DNA of 64,000 nt, from positions 124,001 through 188,000 of the forward strand of contig NZ_BPQO01000005.1 in the NCBI RefSeq assembly GCF_022179285.1. The letters run 5' to 3'. Source of the DNA: Methylobacterium hispanicum (GTDB lineage Bacteria > Pseudomonadota > Alphaproteobacteria > Rhizobiales > Beijerinckiaceae). Position 1 is the stretch's first letter. Each line of letters starts with the position of its first letter. Below are positions 48,334-56,406 of the stretch, piece after piece. The notes under the pieces are model-generated. The model searched no databases and was not told where the DNA came from. It was given only the letters and a program-made list of their open reading frames with translations. Both the position numbers and the translations under genes were made by a program.

Positions 48334-49341
48334 ATGACGGCACGGAGCATCGTCCGGCTCGTCGGCACGGTCGCGGTCCTCTGGGGGGCGCTCGGCGCCG
48401 CCCGGGCCGAAGTCTCGACCGTCCGGCTCGCCAAGCAGTTCGGCATCTCCTACCTGCCGCTGACGGTGATGGAGGAGGAGGGCCTGCTGGAGAAGCAGGG
48501 CAAGGCCCGCGGCCTCGACCTGAAGGCCGAGTGGCTGCGCTTCACCGGCGGCTCGGGCATGAACGAGGCCCTGCTCTCGGGCAACCTCGACCTCGCCTCG
48601 GGCGGCGTCGGCCCGTTCCTGACGATCTGGGGCCGCACACAGAGCAACATCAAGGTCAAGGGCGTGGCCGCGCTGAACGCGATGCCGCTCTGGCTCGTCA
48701 CGGTCAACCCGGACGTCAAGTCGATCAAGGATTTTGGCGCGAAGGACAAGATCGCGCTGCCCACCGCCAAGACCTCGATCCAGGCGATCACCCTGCAGAT
48801 GGCCGCCGAGCAGGCCTTCGGCGCGGGCCAGCAGGGCAAGCTCGACCCGCTCACCGTCTCGATGGGCCATCCCGACGCGCAGACCGCGATGATGGGCGGC
48901 CGCTCGGAGATCACCGCGCATTTCGGCTCGCCACCCTTCCAGGAGCTGGAGCTGAAGGATCCGCGCGCCCGCAAGGTGCTCGACAGCTACGACGTGATGG
49001 GCGGGCCCCACACCTTCAACCTCGTCTGGGCGTCGAGCCGCTTCGTCACGGCGAACCCGAAGGTCACGGCGGCCTTCGTGGCCGCGCTGGAGGACAGCCT
49101 GAAGCTGATCCGCGACGATCCGGGCAAGGCCGCCGACCTCTGGATCAAGGCGGAGGGCTCGAAGCTCTCGCGGGAGGAGGCGGTCGCCATCATCCTGGCG
49201 CCGCAGAACGCCTGGACGACGAAGCCGCAGCGCATGCTCGCCTACCTCGCCTACATGAACCGCGCCGGCCTGGTCTCGGCCAAGGCGAGCGCCGAGGACG
49301 AGCTGTTCTTCCCCGCGGGCGGCGCCGAGGCCGCCCGGTGA
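48334..49341 (+). CDS. periplasmic substrate-binding protein, NitT/TauT family (paralogue 1)
   Basis: A 335-residue binding protein with a Sec signal peptide (hydrophobic to about residue 24, cleavage after ARA). The mature start VSTVRLAKQFGISYLPLTVM is the SsuA/TauA-like ligand-binding fold; GGSGMNEALLSGNLDLASGG forms one side of the pocket. Its partner ATPase and permease lie just upstream. It shares the same pattern throughout with the second binding protein at 56407. Its TGA overlaps the GTG of the iron-sulfur subunit (GTGA). Ligand unknown; context suggests a sulfonate or carboxylate. Confidence 0.88.
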   Translation: MTARSIVRLVGTVAVLWGALGAARAEVSTVRLAKQFGISYLPLTVMEEEGLLEKQGKARGLDLKAEWLRFTGGSGMNEALLSGNLDLASGGVGPFLTIWGRTQSNIKVKGVAALNAMPLWLVTVNPDVKSIKDFGAKDKIALPTAKTSIQAITLQMAAEQAFGAGQQGKLDPLTVSMGHPDAQTAMMGGRSEITAHFGSPPFQELELKDPRARKVLDSYDVMGGPHTFNLVWASSRFVTANPKVTAAFVAALEDSLKLIRDDPGKAADLWIKAEGSKLSREEAVAIILAPQNAWTTKPQRMLAYLAYMNRAGLVSAKASAEDELFFPAGGAEAAR

Positions 49342-50093
49342 CGGCGCCGGTCGATCCGGCCGCCGCGGCCGAGGGCGCGACCGAGGCGCTGCGGGTGCGC
49401 GTCCGGCGCGGGGACGGCGTGCAGGACTACGCCGTGCCGCGCCGCGCCAACCAGACGGTGCTCGACGTCGTCACCGAGATCCAGCGCGACCAGGATCCGA
49501 CGCTGGCCTACCGCTTCGCCTGCCGGGTCGGCATGTGCGGCTCCTGCGGCATGACGGTGAACGGGCGCCCGCGCTGGACCTGCCGCACCCGCGTCGCCGC
49601 CGTGGCGCCCGAGGGCGAGCTGCTGCTGGAGCCCCTGCGCAACCTGCCGGTGGTGAAGGATCTCGCCGTCGACATGGAGCCCTTCTTCGAGAAGTGGCGC
49701 CGGGCCCACGGCTATTTCGAGCCCGGCGAGAACCCGCCCGACGACTTCGCGGCGGTGCCGCCGGAATCGCCCGAGCGGCAGGAGGTCGATGCCGGCATCG
49801 AGTGCATCAATTGCGGCGTCTGCTACGCGGCCTGCGATCTCGTGACCTGGAACCCCGATTATCTCGGGCCGGCCGCCCTCAACCGGGCCTGGACGCTCGT
49901 CAACGACGTGCGCGACCGCGGGCAGGCGGCGCGGCTCGGCGCGGTCGCGGGGGATGCGGGCTGCCATTCCTGCCACAGCCACATGAGCTGCACCGAGCAC
50001 TGCCCGAAGGGCCTCAGCCCCACCTTCGCCATCGCCGGGCTGAAGCGCGAGACCGGCAAGGCGGCGCTGCGCCGCTTCTGGAGGCGCGGATGA
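49338..50093 (+). CDS. succinate dehydrogenase/fumarate reductase-like iron-sulfur subunit
   Basis: A 251-residue electron-transfer subunit with a GTG start. The [2Fe-2S] ligands are C62, C67, C70 and C82. The C-terminal domain has C156, C159, C162, C166 and then C209, C212, C218, C222 with CPKGLSP, enough for the usual [4Fe-4S] and [3Fe-4S] pair. The block CGVCYAACDLVTWNPDYLGP lacks the Pro normally after the fourth Cys. It overlaps both neighbours by 4 bp. It is not the housekeeping SdhB by context: it sits in a sulfonate-type cluster with fumarase genes between subunits. Confidence 0.88.
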   Translation: MTAPVDPAAAAEGATEALRVRVRRGDGVQDYAVPRRANQTVLDVVTEIQRDQDPTLAYRFACRVGMCGSCGMTVNGRPRWTCRTRVAAVAPEGELLLEPLRNLPVVKDLAVDMEPFFEKWRRAHGYFEPGENPPDDFAAVPPESPERQEVDAGIECINCGVCYAACDLVTWNPDYLGPAALNRAWTLVNDVRDRGQAARLGAVAGDAGCHSCHSHMSCTEHCPKGLSPTFAIAGLKRETGKAALRRFWRRG

Positions 50094-50419
50094 GCCCGCT
50101 CCTCTACCTCGCCCAGCGCGGCACCGCCGCGATCCTGGCGCTCACGGTGGCGGTCCATCTCGGCACGATCCTCTACGCCGTGCGGGGCGGGCTGACGGCC
50201 GGCGAGATCCTGGGGCGGACGCAGGGCAACCTCGGCTTCCTCCTGTTCTACGCGGTCTTCGTGCTGGCGGCGGCGATCCACGCCCCGATCGGCCTGCGCA
50301 GCATCCTGCGCGAGTGGACCGGCTGGCGGGGCCGCTCCCTCGACCTCGCGATGCTCGCCCTCTCGGCGCTGCTGGCGGGCCTGGGGCTGCGGGCGGCGCT
50401 CGCGGTGTACTGGGCATGA
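50090..50419 (+). CDS. SdhC/SdhD-like membrane anchor 1
   Basis: A 109-residue protein with three transmembrane helices (about 12-30, 46-66, 84-106). A His in the second helix (AAIHAPIGLRSIL) matches the haem-ligand position of the cytochrome b subunits of succinate:quinone oxidoreductases (H-x-x-x-G-x-R). It starts on the ATGA overlap with the iron-sulfur gene. With the second anchor at 50844 it would give a two-subunit haem anchor. Confidence 0.7.
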   Translation: MSPLLYLAQRGTAAILALTVAVHLGTILYAVRGGLTAGEILGRTQGNLGFLLFYAVFVLAAAIHAPIGLRSILREWTGWRGRSLDLAMLALSALLAGLGLRAALAVYWA

Positions 50420-50463
50420 GTGCGCGCGATCCCGGCCGGGTCGGCCCGGCCGCTTCAGAAACC

Positions 50464-50632
50464 CGCGCGGGTCCCCTCTCCCATAGGGAGAGGTCTGCTT
50501 TCGCAGAAAGCCGGGTGAGGGGTATGACGTGGCCTATGAGGGCTCGCCCCGAACGCGCGTCGATGGCGTGCTCGGGTCTGCAACGTCATACCCCTCACCC
50601 CAACCCTCTCCCTATGGGAGAGGGGGCGCGGT
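50464..50632. repeat. dispersed palindromic element, copy A
   Basis: A 169-bp unit whose ends are hairpins (CCCTCTCCCATAGGGAGAG and its mirror) and whose inner arms (GGGTGAGGGGTATGACGT and complement) pair over 18 bp around a core holding GAACGCGCGTCGATG. Copy B at 59592 has the same ends and core in opposite orientation. It lies between the two anchor genes and contains no gene. Confidence 0.8.
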
Positions 50633-50739
50633 GCAGTTCCGGCCCGAGCCTTGAGCGCGCGTTCACGCACGGCGAGCGAAGGCTGCGCCCCCGATCCTCC
50701 GCCAGCCGCGTGCCGGTTCGGAACCCGTCTCCCCGCCCG

Positions 50740-50812
50740 AAGTCGGGCCTGCCCGACTTCGGTTCCCCAGTGCCAATCTCGGGCAGGCCCGAGATTGGTC
50801 GGGGAGAGGGAT
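50740..50812. repeat. two adjacent hairpins
   Basis: GAAGTCGGGCCTGCCCGACTTC and CAATCTCGGGCAGGCCCGAGATTG-type palindromes (stems of 9-11 bp) sit side by side just before the second anchor gene. No T-run follows, so they look like REP-type or mRNA-protecting hairpins, not terminators. Confidence 0.65.
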
Positions 50813-50843
50813 GTGGTTCGTGTCCCGAGAGGGGAGACCTCGC

Positions 50844-51221
50844 ATGAGATCCGCCGCACGGTCCGCCATCGGCCCCGGCATCACCCACGCCCCCCACCGC
50901 CGCCCGGGCTTTGCCGCCGCGCTGATCCACCGGCTCTCCGGCATCGCGCTGGCGCTCTTCCTGCCGATGCACTTCATCGCGCTCGGCACCGCGCTCCAGG
51001 GGGCCGACCGGCTCGAGAGCTTCCTCGGGCTGACCCACAACGGCTTCGTGCGGGTGGCCGAGTGGGGTCTCGTCTGCGCGCTCGCCGTCCACATGGCGCT
51101 GGGCCTGCGCGTGCTCGCCATCGAGTGGCTGAGCTACCGCGAGCGCACGGCCGTCGTCGTCTCGGCCTGCCTCGCCGCCGCCTTCGCGGTCGGCCTCCTG
51201 TTCCTGCTCAGCGGGGCCTGA
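50844..51221 (+). CDS. SdhC/SdhD-like membrane anchor 2
   Basis: A 125-residue protein with three transmembrane helices. ALIHRLSGIALALFLPMHF matches the SdhC segment S-x-x-H-R-x-S/T-G whose Ser and Arg line the quinone site, and VHMALGLRVLAIEWL carries the haem-ligand His. The ATG at 50844 follows GGGGAGA. It is separated from anchor 1 by 424 bp of repeat sequence, though the operon continues. It ends 32 bp before the hydratase alpha gene. Confidence 0.75.
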   Translation: MRSAARSAIGPGITHAPHRRPGFAAALIHRLSGIALALFLPMHFIALGTALQGADRLESFLGLTHNGFVRVAEWGLVCALAVHMALGLRVLAIEWLSYRERTAVVVSACLAAAFAVGLLFLLSGA

Positions 51222-51253
51222 CGCCCCCTCCCCTCGCCTCTCGGAGAACCGCC

Positions 51254-52126
51254 ATGGATCTCGACATCCGCGAATTCGAGGAGGTCTGCCGCGACCTCTA
51301 CGTCCGGGCCCTGAAGATCCTGCCGCCCGACATCAAAGCGGGCTTCTCGGACCTGCAGAAGGCCGAGACCAGCGCGACCGGGCGCGCCATCCTCGACACG
51401 ATGGTGGAGAACGTCGCGGTCGCGGAGCGCACGAAGAACATCCTCTGCCAGGATACCGGCATCCCGATCTACAACATCCGCATCGGCCGGGACGTGACGT
51501 TCGACGGCGCCGAGCTGAAGGCGGCGATCCGGCGCGGCTGCGAGCGGGCCACCAAGGAATTCTCCCTGCGCTCCTCGGTGGTCCACCCGATCACCCGCAA
51601 GAACGAGCAGACTTCCTGCGGCATCCGCGTGCCGATCATCCACGTCGATTTCGACGAGGCCCCCGAGACCGTCGCGGTCGAGATGATCCCGAAGGGCTCG
51701 GGCTCGGAGAACGGCTCCTTCCTGCAGATGCTGCTGCCCTCCGACGGGATCGGGGCGGCCAAGCGCTTCGTGATCGACCGGGTGATCGAGCTCGGCGGCC
51801 GGGTCTGCCCGCCGACCATCGTGGGCGTGGGGCTGGGCGGCACCTCGGACCTCTGCATGCATCTGGCCAAGGTCGCCGCCACGCGCCCCCTGCGCACGGT
51901 CTGCGCCGACCCGGAGGGAGCGCGGATCGAGGCGGAACTGTCGCGCGCGGTCAACGAACTCGGCGTCGGCCCGCAGGGGCTGGGCGGGCGCTCGACCAGC
52001 TTCGCGGTGCACGTGGAACTCGCCGCCACCCACATCACCCAGAACCCGGTTGCCGTGAACATCCAGTGCCACTCGGCCCGCCGCGCCCGCGCGACGATCA
52101 CGCCGGGGGGCATCGCGTTCGATTGA
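51254..52126 (+). CDS. class I fumarate/tartrate-type hydro-lyase, alpha subunit
   Basis: A 290-residue iron-sulfur hydro-lyase subunit. Cys65 (LCQDTGIP), Cys185 (GRVCPPTIVGVGLGG) and Cys272 (NIQCHSARRA) have the spacing of the three [4Fe-4S] ligands in archaeal and two-subunit class I fumarases. IPKGSGSENGS is the other signature. The family adds water across the double bond of fumarate or dehydrates malate or tartrate. Position within the sdh-like set suggests a substrate that is a fumarate analogue. The beta subunit is separated by a 41-bp inverted repeat. Confidence 0.88.
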   Translation: MDLDIREFEEVCRDLYVRALKILPPDIKAGFSDLQKAETSATGRAILDTMVENVAVAERTKNILCQDTGIPIYNIRIGRDVTFDGAELKAAIRRGCERATKEFSLRSSVVHPITRKNEQTSCGIRVPIIHVDFDEAPETVAVEMIPKGSGSENGSFLQMLLPSDGIGAAKRFVIDRVIELGGRVCPPTIVGVGLGGTSDLCMHLAKVAATRPLRTVCADPEGARIEAELSRAVNELGVGPQGLGGRSTSFAVHVELAATHITQNPVAVNIQCHSARRARATITPGGIAFD

Positions 52127-52168
52127 GGCGATGCGGGCCATCACCCGAACGCTCCGAGAACGCGCCCC

Positions 52169-52332
52169 CATTCCCGGACGCCTGGAACGCAGTGGAAGGT
52201 GATCCGGGATCCAGAGAATGGAGTGCCGCGAAGCGGCTCGATCTCGAGCAACCTCGCAGCATTCGGACGCTTCGCGACATCCTGTGCTGGGTCCCGGATC
52301 ACCTTCCACTGCGTTCCAGGCGTCCGGGAATG
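52169..52332. repeat. 164-bp element with perfect 41-bp inverted ends
   Basis: Positions 52169-52209 and 52292-52332 are exact reverse complements over 41 bp; pairing continues with mismatches into the 82-bp centre. It looks like a miniature inverted-repeat element and fills the gap between the two hydratase subunits. RNA from it would fold into a very stable hairpin. Confidence 0.9.
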
Positions 52333-52385
52333 GGCGGTCGCGAGATCCGAAACGTCCATCCAGATCCGCTTCCAGGGAGACCCCC

Positions 52386-52997
52386 GTGGCCCACCACGTC
52401 CTCGACATGCCGGCCAATGAGGCCGAGATCCGGGCCCTTCGGATCGGCGACACCGTGACCCTGCGGCGCTGGCTGTTCGGCATCCGCGACGCCACCCTGA
52501 TCCACATGTTCGACCGGGACCGGCGCACCCGGCTCGACCTCGCCGGCCACGCGGTGATCCACACCGCGCCCAACGTCCACCGGGTCGCCCCCTCTCCCGA
52601 GGCGCCGGTCGGCTACGCGCCCTTCTGCATCGGCACCACCACCTCCATGCGCATGGAGCGCTTCACCGAGGCGCTGATGGAGCGGGAAGGCGTGCGCCTG
52701 ATCGTCGGCAAGGGCGGCATGGGCCCGGCGACGCTGAAGGCCTTTGCCGAGCGGGGCGGCGCCTACCTCGCCATCGTCGGGGGCGCGGCGGCTTTGGAGA
52801 CCACCTGGATCGAGCGGATCGAGGACGTCGACATGGACGACCTCCACCCCGAGAGCCTGTGGCGCTTCGCGATCCGCGATTTCGGGCCGCTGCTCGTCGG
52901 CATGGATTCGCACGGCGGCTCGCTCTTCGCCGAGGTGCAGCGGGACGTGGCCGCCCGCCGCGACGCGGTGATGGCCAGCCTGGAGGACGCCCGATGA
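52386..52997 (+). CDS. class I fumarate/tartrate-type hydro-lyase, beta subunit
   Basis: A 203-residue subunit with a GTG start behind GGGAGA. GTTTSMRMERFTEAL followed by LIVGKGGMG is the family signature, and DFGPLLVGMDSHGGSLF closes the domain. It completes the two-chain hydratase with the gene at 51254. In single-chain class I fumarases these two parts are fused. Its TGA overlaps the ATG of the flavoprotein gene (ATGA). Confidence 0.87.
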   Translation: MAHHVLDMPANEAEIRALRIGDTVTLRRWLFGIRDATLIHMFDRDRRTRLDLAGHAVIHTAPNVHRVAPSPEAPVGYAPFCIGTTTSMRMERFTEALMEREGVRLIVGKGGMGPATLKAFAERGGAYLAIVGGAAALETTWIERIEDVDMDDLHPESLWRFAIRDFGPLLVGMDSHGGSLFAEVQRDVAARRDAVMASLEDAR

Positions 52998-54727
52998 ACC
53001 CGGCCCAGGTCCAGCAGGTCGCGACCGACATCCTGATCCTCGGCTCCGGCGGGGCCGGCCTGTTCGCGGCGCTCCACGCCAAGAAGACGGCGCCCGACCT
53101 CGACGTCACGGTCGCCGTGAAGGGGCTGCTCGGCAAGTGCGGCTGCACCCGCATGGTCCAGGGCGGCTACAACGTGGCGCTGGCGCCGGGCGACTCGACC
53201 GAGCGGCACTTCATGGACACGGTCGAGGGCGGCAAGTGGCTGAACGACCAGGCGCTCGCCTGGACGCTCGTCACAGAGGCGCAGGTGCGCATCCGCGAGC
53301 TCGAGACCGAGCTCGGCTGCTTCTTCGACCGCAACCCGGACGGCAGCGTCCACCAGAAGGCGTTTGCCGGCCAGACCTTCGACCGCACGGTGCACAAGGG
53401 CGACCTCACCGGCATCGAGATCATCAACCGGCTCTCCGAGCAGGTCTGGCGCCGCGACGTGAACCGCCTGGAGGACCACCGGGCGCTGGAGCTGATCCCG
53501 GCCCGCGACGGCTCGGGGCTCGCCGGCGTGCTGATGCTCGACATGCGCACCGGCGAGCCGAAGCTGGTGCGCGCCAAGGCGGTGCTGCTCGCCACCGGCG
53601 GCGGGCCGACCATGTACAAGTACCACACGCCGTCCGGCGACAAGTCCTGCGACGGGCTCGCCATGGCGCTTCGCGCCGGGCTTCCCTTGCGCGACATGGA
53701 GATGGTGCAGTTCCATCCCACCGGCCTGCTCGCGGGTGCCGGCACCCGCATGACCGGCACGGTGCTGGAGGAGGGCCTGCGCGGGGCCGGCGGCTGGCTC
53801 CTCGATTCCACGGGCGAGCGCTTCATGGAAGCCTACGACCCACGGGCCGAGCGGGCGACGCGCGACATCGTCAGCCGCTCGATCATCCGGCGCATCCGGG
53901 ACGGCTACGCCACACCGAACGGCGGCGTCCACATCCAGATGAGCCATCTCGGGCCCGAGGACGTGCGCCGCCGGTTCAAGGGCATGGTCGAGCGCTGCGC
54001 CGATTGCGGCTTCGACCTCGCGGGCGGCCGCGTCGAGGTGATCCCGACCGCCCACTACATGATGGGCGGGATCCAGTTCGCGGTGGACTGCACCACGGCG
54101 CTGCCGCGCCTCTACGCGGCGGGCGAGGACACGGGCGGCGTCCACGGGGCGAACCGCCTCGGCGGCAACGGGGTGGCGAACTCCACCGTCTTCGGCGGGC
54201 TCGCCGGCCAGTCGATGGCCCGCGCGGTCTCGCGCGGGGGCTCGCTCGCCGATCCGGATCCGGCCGCGATGGAGGCCGGGCTCGCCCGCGCCTACGGGCC
54301 GCTCGGCCGGCCGGCGGACGACCTCCCGGCCATCCGCGAGGCGCTCTACGAGACGATGTGGAACGATGTCGGCATCCTCCGGGACGCGGCCGGCCTCACC
54401 CGCGCGCTCGGCGCCCTCGACGGCCTCAGCCAGGCGGTCGCCCGCGCGGGCGCGCCGGACGGCGACCGCCGCTACGCGCTGACCTGGATGGACCGGCTGA
54501 ACCTCGAGAATCTCGTGCTGGTCTCGCAAGGGATCGCGCGGGCCGCCCTCGCCCGCACCGACAGCCGCGGCGCTCATTTCCGCGAGGACCACCCCGAGAC
54601 CTCGGATCTCGCCACCTCCGCCTACACGGTGGTGCGGCGCCAGGACGAGGGCTTCGCGATCGCGATGGAGCCGGTCGCCTTCACCCACGTGCGGCCTGGC
54701 GGCTCGCTCCTCGACGCGGCGGCCTGA
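52994..54727 (+). CDS. succinate dehydrogenase/fumarate reductase-like flavoprotein subunit
   Basis: A 577-residue FAD subunit. The dinucleotide motif GSGGAG is at 17-22. Catalytic positions of the family are kept: H241 (QFHPTG), E260 (LEEGLRG), R290 (ATRDIVSRS), H354 (TAHYMMGG) and R388 (GANRLGG). Two departures are clear. The His that links FAD covalently in SdhA/FrdA aligns with Cys51 in GKCGCTRMVQGG, so FAD is probably non-covalent. The segment after HPTG carries about six extra residues (near 250-256), and the Thr before the catalytic Glu is Glu259. The C-terminal SRGAHFREDHPE is normal. Confidence 0.88.
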   Translation: MNPAQVQQVATDILILGSGGAGLFAALHAKKTAPDLDVTVAVKGLLGKCGCTRMVQGGYNVALAPGDSTERHFMDTVEGGKWLNDQALAWTLVTEAQVRIRELETELGCFFDRNPDGSVHQKAFAGQTFDRTVHKGDLTGIEIINRLSEQVWRRDVNRLEDHRALELIPARDGSGLAGVLMLDMRTGEPKLVRAKAVLLATGGGPTMYKYHTPSGDKSCDGLAMALRAGLPLRDMEMVQFHPTGLLAGAGTRMTGTVLEEGLRGAGGWLLDSTGERFMEAYDPRAERATRDIVSRSIIRRIRDGYATPNGGVHIQMSHLGPEDVRRRFKGMVERCADCGFDLAGGRVEVIPTAHYMMGGIQFAVDCTTALPRLYAAGEDTGGVHGANRLGGNGVANSTVFGGLAGQSMARAVSRGGSLADPDPAAMEAGLARAYGPLGRPADDLPAIREALYETMWNDVGILRDAAGLTRALGALDGLSQAVARAGAPDGDRRYALTWMDRLNLENLVLVSQGIARAALARTDSRGAHFREDHPETSDLATSAYTVVRRQDEGFAIAMEPVAFTHVRPGGSLLDAAA

Positions 54728-54738
54728 GGGAGGAACCG

Positions 54739-56361
54739 ATGGAGACCTTGCGCGGCGCCGACATCGTCGCCCGGACCCTGGAGGCGCTCGGCGTCACCCG
54801 GATCTTCACGCTGTCGGGCAACCACATCATGCCGGTCTTCGACGCGCTCCTGGACACCGGCATCGCGGTGGTCCACGTGCGCCACGAGGCGGCCTGCGTT
54901 CACATGGCGGACGCCTGGGGCCGGCTCACCGGCGAGGTCGGCGTCGCGCTCGTCACCGGCGGGCAGGGCCACACCAACGGCGCGGCCGCGCTCTTCACGG
55001 CGCTCGCCGCGGAATCGCCCGTGCTGCTGCTCTCGGGCCACGCGGGCGTCGGGGAGATCGGGCGCGGCGCCTTCCAGGAGATGGAGCAGGCCGCGATCGC
55101 CCGACCGACCACGAAGGCGTCGTGGACCGCGACCTCGACCGCCGGCCTCGGGGCCGACCTCGCCCGGGCCTTCCGGATCGCCCGCGAGGGCCGGCCGGGC
55201 CCGGTCCATCTCAGCCTGCCGGTCGATCTGCTCGAACGGGCGATCCCGGCCGCCACGGTGCGGATCCCCGGCCCGGAGGCCGCCGCCGCCCGTCCGGCCG
55301 AGCCCGCGCCGGACCTCGTCGGCGACCTCCTCGGGGCGATCGCGCGGGCGGAACGGCCCCTCCTCCTCTGCGGCCCGGCGCTCTGCGACGCGTCCGGCCG
55401 CGAGGCGATGGCGGCGCTCGAGGAGCGGCTCGGCCTGCCCGTCCTCGGCATGGAGAGCCCGCGCGGGGTCAACGACCCGGCCCTCGGCGCCTTCGCGGAG
55501 GTCCTGGCGCGGGCCGACCTGCTCGTGCTGCTCGCCAAGCCCCTCGACTTCACCCTGCGCTTCGGCGACGCCCCGGCCGTCGCGCCCGATTGCCGTTTCG
55601 CGATCGTCGATCCGGATTCCGTGCTGCTCGCCCGCGCCCCGGCCGCGCGGCTCGCGGTCTCCGGGATCGCCGAACCGCGCCCCACCCTCGCTGCGCTCGC
55701 CGGGCGCGCGACCGCCCTGCCCCGCCACGCCGCCTGGTACCGGGAGGCGCGCGCGGCGATCGCCCACCGTCCGCCCGCCTGGGCGGATCTGCAGGGCAAC
55801 GGGCGCCTGCACCCGGTCGAGCTCTGCCGGGCGGTCGACGGCTTCCTCGCCGGCCACCCCGAGGCCACGCTGATCTGCGACGGCGGCGAGATCGGCCAGT
55901 GGCCGCAGGCCCTGGTGCGGTCCGGCCGGCGCCTGATCAACGGCGTGTCGGGCACGATCGGCGCCGCGATCCCCTTCGCGCTCGCCGCCGCCCTGCAGCG
56001 TCCCGGCGCGCCTGTGGTGGCGGTGATGGGCGACGGCACCTTCGGCTTCCACATGGCCGAGTTCGACACGGCCGTGCGCCACGGCATCCCGTTCGTCGCG
56101 GTGGTCGGCAACGACGCCCGCTGGAACGCCGAGCACCAGATCCAGCTGCGCAGCTACGGGCCGGAGCGGACGCGCCACTGCGACCTCCTCCCCACCCGCT
56201 ACGACGCGGTGGTCCAGGCGCTCGGCGGCTTCGGCGCGCTGGTGACGGAGGCGGCCGCGCTGCCGGCCGCGCTCGAGGCGGCCCATGCGAGCGGCCTGCC
56301 CGCCTGCGTCAACGTGATGATCGAGAGCGTGCCGGCCCCCGCCATCCGGCGCCCGGGCTGA
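54739..56361 (+). CDS. ThDP-dependent enzyme, acetolactate synthase-like
   Basis: A 540-residue enzyme with the three-domain layout of the acetolactate synthase/benzoylformate decarboxylase group. The activating Glu50 is in VRHEAA, the ThDP/metal motif starts MGDGTFG near 430 and ends in VVGNDARWN. The loop GGQGHTNGAAALFTA is normal. Such enzymes decarboxylate or ligate 2-oxo acids. Sulfopyruvate would fit the surroundings, but sulfopyruvate decarboxylase (ComDE) and sulfoacetaldehyde acetyltransferase (Xsc) differ in layout. Activity left open. Start behind GGGAGGAA. Confidence 0.75.
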   Translation: METLRGADIVARTLEALGVTRIFTLSGNHIMPVFDALLDTGIAVVHVRHEAACVHMADAWGRLTGEVGVALVTGGQGHTNGAAALFTALAAESPVLLLSGHAGVGEIGRGAFQEMEQAAIARPTTKASWTATSTAGLGADLARAFRIAREGRPGPVHLSLPVDLLERAIPAATVRIPGPEAAAARPAEPAPDLVGDLLGAIARAERPLLLCGPALCDASGREAMAALEERLGLPVLGMESPRGVNDPALGAFAEVLARADLLVLLAKPLDFTLRFGDAPAVAPDCRFAIVDPDSVLLARAPAARLAVSGIAEPRPTLAALAGRATALPRHAAWYREARAAIAHRPPAWADLQGNGRLHPVELCRAVDGFLAGHPEATLICDGGEIGQWPQALVRSGRRLINGVSGTIGAAIPFALAAALQRPGAPVVAVMGDGTFGFHMAEFDTAVRHGIPFVAVVGNDARWNAEHQIQLRSYGPERTRHCDLLPTRYDAVVQALGGFGALVTEAAALPAALEAAHASGLPACVNVMIESVPAPAIRRPG

Positions 56362-56406
56362 GGACGGACGGCGCCGCGCCCGCGGCGCGCCTTGGGGAGG
56401 GTGACG

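Noticed and set aside
49338..54727. Housekeeping succinate dehydrogenase operon
   Set aside because: Gene order is not sdhCDAB, fumarase subunits interrupt it, the FAD-linking His is missing, and the promoter carries the sulfonate-cluster operator. A housekeeping sdh is expected elsewhere.
52994..54727. L-aspartate oxidase (NadB), which also lacks covalent FAD
   Set aside because: An iron-sulfur subunit and two haem-type anchors are encoded with it, which NadB does not use, and no NAD-synthesis genes are near.
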